Source of the DNA: JBLNCE01 sp050260415
GTDB lineage: Bacteria; Bacillota; UBA4882; JAAYXC01
NCBI GenBank assembly: GCA_050260415.1
Contig: JBLNCE010000155.1
Span: forward strand, 1-7,952
Reading direction: 5' to 3'
DNA length: 7,952 bases
Shown: positions 1 to 5,997 of the stretch, piece by piece
Layout of the letters: the number at the start of each line of letters is the position of its first letter
Position numbering within the stretch: position 1 is the stretch's first letter
Notes under the pieces: generated by a model
Databases searched by the model: none
What the model was told of the DNA's origin: nothing
What the model saw: only the letters and a program-made list of their open reading frames with translations
Program-made: the position numbers and the translations under genes

Positions 1-121
1 CTGGTCGTCGCAGGCTTTGGCCCATCGTGGGCCTTAGATGGGCTGCGCATCTCGTCGTTGTCGGCCGTTTTCGTGCTCGACGGACGCGAGTACGTCTGCG
101 CGCGAAAACGTCTCAGGTCCA
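1..121. repeat. 121-bp direct terminal repeat, left copy
   Basis: These bases are identical, with no mismatch, to 7832-7952. The repeat lies inside the palindrome-rich element and begins within the palindrome GACCATCCTGGTC that is complete at 7826-7838. An exact end-to-end overlap of this kind is typical of a circular or tandem path in a de Bruijn graph assembly. It could also mean that two direct copies of the element flank the gene block. The sequence alone cannot separate these cases. It carries no gene; its contents are the palindromes described in the array entry. Confidence 0.97.
66..110. repeat. Long-range stem within the array
   Basis: CGTTTTCG at 66-73 is the reverse complement of CGAAAACG at 103-110, an 8-bp perfect stem enclosing 29 bases. 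It is the only array stem rich in A/T in its arms and lacks the GGATG core, so it may cap or separate groups of the short hairpins. It lies wholly inside the 121-bp terminal repeat. Confidence 0.6.
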
Positions 122-202
122 GGATGGACCGAAGTCGCGGAGCACAGGATGTGCGACAGCGACCTTCCGCCTAGAGGCTGCTCGGTGCCATCCGTGGCAT
201 TC

Positions 203-234
203 GCAGCCCTCTGCCCATCCTGGGCAGAGGCTGC
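203..234. repeat. Strongest hairpin of the array (14-bp stem, three-base loop)
   Basis: The arms CCTCTGCCCA (208-217) and TGGGCAGAGG (221-230) pair perfectly around TCC. Bases 203-206 pair with 231-234, leaving base 207 as a single bulge. On the minus strand the loop reads GGA within CAGGATG. A second stem, GCTTGC (233-238) with GCAAGC (249-254), follows at once. Such a stem would be stable in either RNA or single-stranded DNA. Confidence 0.8.
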
Positions 235-550
235 TTGCCCCTGAGGCCGCAAGCCATGTCGAGGAAGATGAGCCGGCGCACCCGGCGCGGTTGCACGACC
301 ATCCTGGTCAGGAGAGTGCGCCTCCTCATCCTTGAGGCCTCGGCGTTCATGGTCTTGATGTTCGCCTTCGGCGCGCAGACATGGATGTCGAGCCACACGG
401 CATCGATTGCCGGATGCAATCACGCCGTTGGCTTCGAAGCCCATCGGAGTACTAAGGCGCGATGGATGCGCCGAACGGTCCTTCACAGGAGCCATGGATG
501 GTGACGTGGATCTTGACCCCATCATTAGGAGGTCCAGGAACCTTGGTTCC

Positions 551-631
551 GGTCGCGGGATTCCAAAGGGTGTGCGACCACACCCTTTGGTCCGGGAGGG
601 TGCGGGAGGACGGATAGTGCCTCCCGCGACC
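551..631. repeat. Compound nested hairpin next to the inverted repeat
   Basis: GGTCGCGGGA at 551-560 pairs perfectly with TCCCGCGACC at 622-631, closing a domain. Inside it, CCAAAGGGTGTG (563-574) pairs perfectly with CACACCCTTTGG (579-590) around a four-base loop. The remaining interior (591-621) carries two GGGAGG direct repeats. A closing helix with an internal hairpin is the layout of a folded RNA domain or a structured transposon end, and differs from the single hairpins of 1-550. There is no U-run after it on either strand, so a simple terminator is unlikely. Confidence 0.75.
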
Positions 632-643
632 CAGATTTGTTTA

Positions 644-663
644 CAGATGAAATCTTATACGAC
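644..663 (-). repeat. Terminal inverted repeat of the palindrome element, one end
   Basis: Read on the minus strand this is GTCGTATAAGATTTCATCTG. It matches 18 of 20 bases with the plus-strand sequence at 7742-7761. The two copies point inward toward the palindrome array when the contig ends are joined, as in a MITE or a deleted insertion sequence. No matching target-site duplication is visible just outside: TCACC follows here, and GCCGT precedes the other end. Confidence 0.7.
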
Positions 664-728
664 TCACCTGTCTCTTATAAGGACGCGGCCTGCCACGCCC
701 AATGGATGTATCCCGCAGCCTTTCTTTC

Positions 729-1619
729 TTATCCTTCTATATGGCGCAGCCTTTGTTCCATATAATCCACCACGGCCTCGACCGACTCAGGCTTGACCGG
801 AAAGGCCTCGTTCAATCCCATTGAGAGCGCGCGCGCAAAGAACGCCTCGGTACCCGCGGTCATCACGGGTTCGACCCCGATCTCCCGCATGGTCTCGACG
901 ACCTGTCGCATCTCATGATAGCGGCGCTCATAAGCCACGGCGTGAGTCTGCACCCAGTTGGAAGCCACGCGATCAAAGGGGTTCTTGGTCATCAGGTCCA
1001 CGATGTCCCGCCAGAGATCCATCTCCATGCCGGCCCGCTTACCGGCGACGAGGAGCTCGAGGATGAGCGCCTCGAGGCCCTTGGAAAAGATGCTGCGCAG
1101 CATCTTGAAGGTGGAAGCCTTACCAACCTCCGGACTGTAAAAAGCGACCTTCAAACCTAATTGGCTGAGGGTCTCCGCGGCCTCACGGCCCCGGGTCCCG
1201 CCAAGCAGAACCTGCGTCTGCGCTCCGGTCGCCCCGACCGCGCCAAGGATGGCGCCTTCCACGAATCCCGCTCCTGACGGTTCGATGATGCGCGCGATCT
1301 CCGCTTTTACCGAGGGAGAACAGGAGTTCAGATCCAAAAAGACCTGGCCGGCCCGCAGGTGTTGCGCGCATTCCGCCGCCACCTTTCGGGCCACCTGGGT
1401 GGTTACCGTCGACAGAATGTATTCCGAATGCTTGATTACCTCCTCCAATGGGGCAAAGGTAATCCCCTCCGTCTTTACCCGGCCCTGCAGTATTTCCCTG
1501 CCACCCGGCTGGGACAGCAAGATGTCGTAAACCGCGATTGTGGCTCCTTGTTTTTTCATCGGGGGAGTGAAGCTTGAGGCGACCTCGCCGAAGCCGACAA
1601 AACCGATCCTGGTAGACAT
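729..1619 (-). CDS. NAD(P)-dependent 3-hydroxyacid / 6-phosphogluconate-like dehydrogenase (NAD-binding_2 + DUF1932 type)
   Basis: This 296-residue protein is likely a cytoplasmic oxidoreductase of the beta-hydroxyacid dehydrogenase superfamily. The N-terminal Rossmann fold starts at once (RIGFVGFGEVASS, residues 4-16) with a glycine motif typical of the DUF1932 branch rather than the commoner GLGxMG. DLNSCSP (97-103) is the substrate-loop motif. GKASTFKMLRS (166-176) holds the probable catalytic Lys172. The C-terminal half, including YERRYHEM (230-237), fits DUF1932. The start at 1619 is chosen because GGAAGGGGG lies just upstream and the Rossmann strand begins at residue 4; the frame stays open to 2072, but that extension is low-complexity and overlaps the permease gene. 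The frame ends with TAA. It is divergent from the permease. Substrate unknown; a threonate- or hydroxyisobutyrate-like acid is possible. Confidence 0.9.
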   Translation of the reverse strand: MSTRIGFVGFGEVASSFTPPMKKQGATIAVYDILLSQPGGREILQGRVKTEGITFAPLEEVIKHSEYILSTVTTQVARKVAAECAQHLRAGQVFLDLNSCSPSVKAEIARIIEPSGAGFVEGAILGAVGATGAQTQVLLGGTRGREAAETLSQLGLKVAFYSPEVGKASTFKMLRSIFSKGLEALILELLVAGKRAGMEMDLWRDIVDLMTKNPFDRVASNWVQTHAVAYERRYHEMRQVVETMREIGVEPVMTAGTEAFFARALSMGLNEAFPVKPESVEAVVDYMEQRLRHIEG

Positions 1620-1899
1620 GGTGGGCCCCCTTCCAGATCGCTGCTCTCCTGGATCGCGGAACGCGCCGCGGTGTGGGATCGAGCTCCGAGGCACGCCGCG
1701 CACTTGAACTTTCGGCGCATAAAGAAAAATTCCTTCCTGACTCAAAGGGGATAAAAATTCTCTACCGCCCAAGGCTGTCGCCAAGGAGTTCCAGTCGTGA
1801 CGTCGAATCCTCCAGCAACCGTCACCCGGCTCGCCGCTCGCCTGTGAAGTGGGTAGACCGTGGCTTTTGCCGTTCGGAATCATGGAGGTGATATCCCCG
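1620..1899. promoter_or_regulatory. Divergent intergenic region between dehydrogenase and permease
   Basis: This 280-bp gap must hold the promoters of both divergent genes. An A/T-rich patch at about 1718-1763 (AAAGAAAAATTCC and GGGGATAAAAATTC) is the likeliest promoter zone, but no pair of good -35 and -10 boxes could be fixed. GGAGGTG at 1884-1890, nine bases before the ATG at 1900, is a strong Shine-Dalgarno site and decides the permease start over the upstream ATG at 1849. No convincing operator palindrome or riboswitch was seen. Confidence 0.45.
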
Positions 1900-2757
1900 A
1901 TGACTTCCAACTGGATCGTGCTCATGGCAATTGCCGCCGTATCCCATGCGTCATGGAATTTCTTTCTCAAACAGAGCGCCAACAAGATCGTCTTCCTCTG
2001 GTCGCTCCGCTTCTGGGCCCTGGTCATCTTCGCCGTGGTCGCGGCCGTCCTTCGCCCCGGCTTGCCGGCCATTCACTGGCTATATTGGGGCGCCGGCAGC
2101 GCCGCGCTTCATTGTCTCTACTCCTTGCTGCTCGTCAAGGCATACGAAGGGAGCGAATTGGCCCTGGCCTACCCAATCGCGCGCGGAACGGCGCCATTGG
2201 TGGCGGTGCTCGTCGGCTGGCTCTTCCTGGGCGAGGGGTTGCGCATCGCTTCGACCGCGGGCGCCCTGCTCGTCGTAGTCGGCATCGTACTGCTGTATGC
2301 GGCGCCGCATCACGGCGCGGGTATGACACCGCTGGCGGCCATGGTTGCCAGTCCCTGGCCCCTGCTCGTGGGCTTGGGAATCGCCGGCTACACGATCTTC
2401 GACAAGCTCGCGGTGGCTCACGTCCCGCCGGTTTCGCTCAACGTCATGCAAAACATCGGCCAGGTATCCATCCTTGGACTCCTCACCTTCGGCAAGGTCG
2501 GCCCCGTGGGGGTGATCGACCAATGGCGCCGGTACTGGCCAAGGATGCTCCTTTCCGGCTTCTTTGTCGGTTTGGCTTACGTCCTGGTCCTCGTCGTCAT
2601 GACTACCGTACCGGTCAGCCGCGTCGCCCCGGTCAGGGAAGCAAGCATTCTCTGCGGCGCCATCCTCGGACATGTGTTCCTCAAGGAACGCCTCGGTGCA
2701 CGGGGATTGCTCGGTGCGTTCCTGATCTTTTGCGGCGTCGTCGCCGCGGCTTACTAA
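1900..2757 (+). CDS. EamA/DMT-family inner membrane permease
   Basis: This 285-residue, very hydrophobic protein has about ten predicted membrane segments (roughly residues 4-21, 31-50, 58-80, 90-110, 116-134, 150-168, 180-200, 214-237, 245-261, 267-284), in two halves as in the drug/metabolite transporter superfamily. The repeat signatures are YPIARGTAPLVAVLVGWLFL (91-110) in the first half and the corresponding VAPVREASILCGAILG stretch (242-257), followed by FLKERLG, in the second. It lies in the cytoplasmic membrane and probably exports or takes up a small metabolite; the substrate cannot be read from the sequence. The start follows an excellent Shine-Dalgarno site. It is the only plus-strand gene and converges on the AAC(3)-like gene. 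Its pairing with the divergent dehydrogenase hints that it handles the same hydroxy acid, which is inference. Confidence 0.9.
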   Translation: MTSNWIVLMAIAAVSHASWNFFLKQSANKIVFLWSLRFWALVIFAVVAAVLRPGLPAIHWLYWGAGSAALHCLYSLLLVKAYEGSELALAYPIARGTAPLVAVLVGWLFLGEGLRIASTAGALLVVVGIVLLYAAPHHGAGMTPLAAMVASPWPLLVGLGIAGYTIFDKLAVAHVPPVSLNVMQNIGQVSILGLLTFGKVGPVGVIDQWRRYWPRMLLSGFFVGLAYVLVLVVMTTVPVSRVAPVREASILCGAILGHVFLKERLGARGLLGAFLIFCGVVAAAY

Positions 2758-2926
2758 CCGGGCGCCTTCAGCGATGGAGCTTCGGCCATCTGCCGATTTT
2801 TGAGGGGCAAGGGCGGCGGTCTTGCGCGATGCCGTCCTTGCCCTTGTCTCGCTCCAGGGCGCCTCGCCGCCGGCGGAGGCACATCTCACGCGATAAGGGC
2901 GTCTTGTTTTTTCAGCCTCCTCTGCC
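2758..2926. other. Convergent intergenic spacer
   Basis: This spacer separates the stops of the plus-strand permease and the minus-strand AAC(3)-like gene. It contains the stem-loop at 2805-2843 and, further on, a weak ACGC/GCGT stem (2888-2902) followed by a T-run (2907-2912) that could help stop plus-strand transcription. No small gene is supported here. Confidence 0.6.
2805..2843. terminator. Candidate bidirectional terminator stem-loop
   Basis: GGGCAAGGGCGGC (2805-2817) pairs with GCCGTCCTTGCCC (2831-2843) over 13 bp with one G-T wobble and a 13-base loop. It lies between two convergent genes, where a shared terminator is expected. No run of T follows closely on either strand, so it is not a classic intrinsic terminator; it may act with Rho or simply protect the mRNA ends. 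Confidence 0.45.
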
Positions 2927-3799
2927 TCAGTACCCCCAGGCCGGCGAGTCCGGCCGGAGACATCGGCGCCCGCCATCCCAGTCCGAAGGGACGGTCCATA
3001 ATGTGTTTCTTGGGCGCGTCTCGCAGCGGCCGCAGGGAGGGAACCCATCCCTCCCGTCCCGCAAGATCTCAGCGATGACGGTAAAACAATCCGCCAGGCG
3101 AAAGAGGATCAGGCGGCTTCCACCGACGGTCGTTACCTTCTGCAGGCCCCGGGCGGCCATGAGACCGCCGTAACCACCCGCGTCGGTATGCGGACACGGC
3201 CGTTCGCGCCAACCCCAGGACCGCCCCTCCACCTTGCGCCCATCCGGTAATACGACCGGATAGGCCTCGGTTCTCGCCCCCAAGCACGGCGCACCCATTA
3301 TCGTCTCCACCATATGGTGAAAAGTGTTGGCGCCGTAATGCACGCCAATCAGCAAGCCGTAGCCGCCGTCCGCGTAGAGAAGCCCCAGGGGTGAATTCTC
3401 CCCCATCGTCAGCGTCCGATGGTGGTATTCCGTGTACCGCCGGGCGTGTCTCCCCCACGCGGCGAAGGCGTGCGTGGGAGACAGGCTCCGGCATACATCC
3501 GCCCGCCGCCGGAATGTCTCCGGGATCAAACCGTTGGTGGTGGGCGTCTCGTTTGGGTTAAAGCATCCCGCCCCGCCAGGTTTGAAGGGCGCGCCGTGGT
3601 TGAAGGACGGCATCATGATGGTCCCCGCCGGAGTGACCGCTTCCATCAGGGCGGCGATGACGGTTTCCGCGCCGCCCGCCACGCGGCCGAAACTCTTCAA
3701 TGAGGAGTGCACCATCAAGCCCATGCCTGGTCTTACCCCCAGGCGAAGCAGGCCGGCAGCGATATCCTCTTTGGTCACAAGATTGCTCTCTAAAGCCAT
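2927..3799 (-). CDS. AAC(3)-like N-acetyltransferase (Antibiotic_NAT / YokD-type family)
   Basis: This 290-residue protein belongs to the family of aminoglycoside 3-N-acetyltransferases, which move acetyl from acetyl-CoA to an amine. Family features in order: MVHSSLKSFG (29-38), the glycine-rich PAGTIMMPSF (57-66), SPTHAFAAWG (107-116), GENSPLG (133-139), and GVHYGANTFHHMVE (152-165) with the probable active-site His/Glu. A C-terminal CGRC (256-259) matches the cysteine pair often seen near the end of this family. The ATG at 3799 is chosen because the family fold starts there and it overlaps the upstream stop (TAG at 3790-3792) by 10 bp, a sign of translational coupling; the open frame runs to 3877, but that part is shadow sequence. 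It is last in the operon. A metabolic role on an amino sugar or other amine is more likely than antibiotic resistance, though neither is shown. Confidence 0.88.
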   Translation of the reverse strand: MALESNLVTKEDIAAGLLRLGVRPGMGLMVHSSLKSFGRVAGGAETVIAALMEAVTPAGTIMMPSFNHGAPFKPGGAGCFNPNETPTTNGLIPETFRRRADVCRSLSPTHAFAAWGRHARRYTEYHHRTLTMGENSPLGLLYADGGYGLLIGVHYGANTFHHMVETIMGAPCLGARTEAYPVVLPDGRKVEGRSWGWRERPCPHTDAGGYGGLMAARGLQKVTTVGGSRLILFRLADCFTVIAEILRDGRDGFPPCGRCETRPRNTLWTVPSDWDGGRRCLRPDSPAWGY

Positions 3800-4914
3800 C
3801 CCGTCAATTTCGCCAATAGGCGCGCGTATTCCACATAATTGGGCCAGGAGATGTCGGGGGGGACGCCGTGGTCGCATCCGGGGATGTAGCCGCCGTCCTC
3901 GATGACCGGCGCGACGCGGTACACCTCGCGCCGCATCGTCTCACCGCCCGCGGCGATGGCGCGCTTGTCGATCCCGCCGATATATGCCATCCGATCGCCG
4001 TAATCGCGGCGGAAGGCGATGAGATCGTTGCCCGCCGCGACCTCGATGGGGCGGCAGACGTTGATGCCGGCTTCGATCCAGATTGGGATCAACTGGTCTA
4101 TGCAGCCGTCCGAGTCCATGTCTATGATCGGGCAGCCGCTATCCTTGATCTGCTTTACCCAGCGGATATACGAAGGCATAAGAAAACGCCTTGTCATGGC
4201 GGGCGAGATCATGCTATGGGCTTTGTAAGCCATGTCCTCCGAAAGGCTGACCCTGTCCAAACGCACTTTACCCAAGACCCGCCCGAGGATCGTGGCGACG
4301 AAATCCGTCCAGAACTCGATCATCTCCTCGATCAGTTCCGGATCGTCAATGAGCTTTAGGCATAGATTCTCAAAGCCAAGCCACTCCCTGAGCTGCCAAA
4401 AGGGGCCGTTGAAATGCACGCCGACCACGTGGTCCCTGTCCTTGAGCCTTTCGCAGAGGGCCTCGAAGTCGGCCGGAAAGCGCCCCGGGGTGTCTGGATC
4501 GAAGCGCTTCTTCATCTCCCGCCAGTCCTCGCGGGTCTCCACGGGAAACTTGTGCCATTTGCGGGTGACGAAGTCCCGCGCCTCGCGCAGATAGGTGAAG
4601 TCGAACTGGTCCGAGATCTCGGTGATGGCGCCCATCCAGTCCTGGACCACGTAATGACCGTCCCGGTGCGCGAGGACCTTTTCCTCGAAAGTGGGGATCA
4701 TCTGGAAGGAAACATTCAGACCCTGCTCTTCGGAGCGGCAGCCTTCCAGGCCGAGGATTTCCTGGAGCGCCTGATAGTAATCCACACCCTTGGGCAATCC
4801 CTGCTCGTGCCAGGCGGCCAGGGTGGATTCGCGCGGCTCCCCCGGCGCAAGGGGTATCCGGTCGGGATGGCCAAAAGTGAGCGTCCGTACGTATCTTTCC
4901 CTCGGGGTCATCAT
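3790..4914 (-). CDS. Uroporphyrinogen decarboxylase-like (UroD/MtaA-superfamily) protein
   Basis: This 374-residue protein has the UroD TIM-barrel fold: MTPRERYVRTLTFGHPDRIPL (from residue 2) is the standard N-terminus, and GGIDKRAI (313-320) and PGCDHGVPPDIS (345-356) are late-barrel motifs. True UroD makes coproporphyrinogen, while relatives such as MtaA/MtbA move methyl groups from corrinoids. Where the methyltransferases carry a zinc His-x-Cys, this protein has DMDSDG (265-270), although Cys347 sits at the place of their last zinc ligand. It is therefore neither a haem enzyme nor a standard MtaA; its reaction is unknown. GAGGTG lies eight bases before the ATG at 4914. The gap to the upstream gene is 65 bp, and its stop overlaps the AAC(3)-like start. 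Similar proteins occur in sugar-use loci of environmental anaerobes, as far as I recall. Confidence 0.88.
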   Translation of the reverse strand: MMTPRERYVRTLTFGHPDRIPLAPGEPRESTLAAWHEQGLPKGVDYYQALQEILGLEGCRSEEQGLNVSFQMIPTFEEKVLAHRDGHYVVQDWMGAITEISDQFDFTYLREARDFVTRKWHKFPVETREDWREMKKRFDPDTPGRFPADFEALCERLKDRDHVVGVHFNGPFWQLREWLGFENLCLKLIDDPELIEEMIEFWTDFVATILGRVLGKVRLDRVSLSEDMAYKAHSMISPAMTRRFLMPSYIRWVKQIKDSGCPIIDMDSDGCIDQLIPIWIEAGINVCRPIEVAAGNDLIAFRRDYGDRMAYIGGIDKRAIAAGGETMRREVYRVAPVIEDGGYIPGCDHGVPPDISWPNYVEYARLLAKLTGWL

Positions 4915-4979
4915 CTTTACGGCACCTCAATCCGCAAAAAGATTCTCAACGCAAAAGTTCCAGGGATGTCTTCTTCTTT

Positions 4980-5939
4980 CTATACAGTGCCCGCCTTGGC
5001 CGCCCTAAGATGCTTGGCCAGAATCGCCATCTGCCGGTCGGGGTCCTCCATGTTCCGCGGGTAATAGTAATAGATCAGTTGCTCGGGGCGGAGTGCCAGT
5101 ACCTCCGGCAGGCGCCGGTCCATGATCTCGCATTCCTTTAGTGACATATCAAGGTTTTCGATGAGAAAGAGTCCGCCCTTGCCGTTCTTCCGCGCCTCCG
5201 CCAGGAAACGTTCACCCATCCCGAGGAGCGTCTTCTTGACGGGACGGTCGTAGTCTTCCAGGCGCCACGGCTTACCGTCGCAACCGAAATAGTCGAGCGC
5301 CGCAAGGCGGGCGCACCTTTCCACCGCATACCCTTCGATAAAAGCGTAGATAAACATGGACAACAGGAGATCCGGGTTATGCTTGCGCGCCTCCCGGCCC
5401 GCGCGATCGAAGAAATCCGCCACGGCGTCGATATGGGCGGATGCATCGGCGCCTGGGGGCAGCGCGTCTCGGGCCGCGGGCGAGCGATCGACCACATCCA
5501 GAATCTTGACTTCATCCCAGACGATCCCCTTGATGGGCCATTGCGTGAGCATTTGGCGCAGGCTCTCGGCGTAGAGCGCGAAGGTATCCGGATGATGGAC
5601 GCTGCTCATGGGGCCCCATACCTCGCCGTAGACCGGCCTGCCGTCGGCGTCGACGATCCAAGTCTCCGGGTGCGTGGCCGTAAAGAGACTCGGCACCTTC
5701 GGCGCGCCGGCCACGACACCCCCCCAGCGCGACGGCACGGCGTGCACGGACAGCCCGGCGCGATCCGCCTCCCGGCAGATGATATCGAGGTTGTATTGAC
5801 TCGCAAACAGATCCTGTTCGAGAATGCCGATGGAAACAATGTCCGTGCCCAGGTCGGCCATCCATGCCATGTCCTCGCGCACGTGCCGCGGCACGAGCGT
5901 GTACATGTGGTGGCGAAGATAATAGGCGTTCAGGAGCAT
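4980..5939 (-). CDS. Unclassified protein, probable TIM-barrel glycosidase-like enzyme
   Basis: I do not recognise a named family for this 319-residue protein. It alternates predicted strands and helices like a TIM barrel. The N-terminus (AYYLRHHMYTLVPRHVREDM, residues 5-24) and the turn ADLGTDIVSIGILEQD (28-43) resemble the first barrel strands of glycoside hydrolases. Carboxylates fall at strand ends: IKGIVWDE (136-143) and LFLIEN (257-262) could supply an acid/base and nucleophile pair. Other notable motifs are PSRWGG (69-74), SSVHHPDTF (112-120) and DYFGCDGKPWRLED (216-229). No signal peptide or membrane segment is seen. AAAGGAAG (5948-5955) serves as ribosome binding site. It sits 58 bp after the GH2 gene, so a role on the same glycoside is likely by context. 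A non-catalytic or isomerase role cannot be excluded. Confidence 0.75.
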   Translation of the reverse strand: MLLNAYYLRHHMYTLVPRHVREDMAWMADLGTDIVSIGILEQDLFASQYNLDIICREADRAGLSVHAVPSRWGGVVAGAPKVPSLFTATHPETWIVDADGRPVYGEVWGPMSSVHHPDTFALYAESLRQMLTQWPIKGIVWDEVKILDVVDRSPAARDALPPGADASAHIDAVADFFDRAGREARKHNPDLLLSMFIYAFIEGYAVERCARLAALDYFGCDGKPWRLEDYDRPVKKTLLGMGERFLAEARKNGKGGLFLIENLDMSLKECEIMDRRLPEVLALRPEQLIYYYYPRNMEDPDRQMAILAKHLRAAKAGTV

Positions 5940-5997
5940 CGGTTATGCTTCCTTTCAATGATAGAAACAGACCCGCTAATTGCAGCGCAAAACCCGT

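Larger units (their letters stand above)
1..550. repeat. Array of diverse short palindromes with a shared CA(N)GGATG core
   Basis: No convincing gene lies here; the open frames read as low-quality sequence shaped by the repeats. About fifteen palindromes follow one another, often 24-28 bp centre to centre. Examples: GCCCA-TCG-TGGGC (20-32), GTCCA-GGA-TGGAC (117-129), GCACA-GGA-TGTGC (142-154), TGCCA-TCCG-TGGCA (186-199), a 14-bp stem at 203-234, GACCA-TCC-TGGTC (297-309), CCTCA-TCCT-TGAGG (324-337), GACAT-GG-ATGTC (378-389), CGGCA-TCGAT-TGCCG (398-412), GGCTTCGAAGCC (430-441), GGCGC/GCGCC (456-472) and GGAACC-TT-GGTTCC (537-550). Arms differ, so pairing is kept while sequence varies. GGATG or CATCC occurs ten times in this stretch, on both strands. 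The array continues from 7826. It resembles neither a CRISPR array nor attC sites. Identity unknown. Confidence 0.85.

Noticed and set aside
34..525. Overlapping open frames on both strands in the palindrome array (34-525 minus, 171-419 minus, 27-335 plus, 235-504 plus, 407-796 plus)
   Set aside because: Their translations show no recognisable domain, and the sequence is explained by palindromes; GC-rich DNA gives such frames by chance. None resembles a transposase.
1..550. CRISPR array
   Set aside because: The palindromes differ in sequence, there are no constant direct repeats with unique spacers, and no cas gene is present.
1..663. Integron attC sites or REP/BIME units
   Set aside because: The RYYYAAC/GTTRRRY ends of attC and the GTAG head of REP are not seen at the hairpins, and no integrase or RAYT gene is present.
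1620..2072. Longer N-terminal form of the dehydrogenase (447 residues)
   Set aside because: The Rossmann fold begins at residue 4 of the form starting at 1619, which has its own Shine-Dalgarno site; the extension crosses the divergent promoter region and the permease gene.
2080..3048. 322-residue minus-strand frame opposite the permease
   Set aside because: Charged low-complexity shadow of a clear membrane protein gene; no domain or ribosome binding site.
1860..3173. 437-residue plus-strand frame over the permease gene
   Set aside because: It is an Arg/Pro-rich out-of-frame shadow of the permease and runs into the AAC(3)-like gene antisense.
3800..3877. Upstream start for the AAC(3)-like protein
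   Set aside because: The extra 26 residues are the shadow of the UroD-like C-terminus; the family fold starts just after the ATG at 3799.
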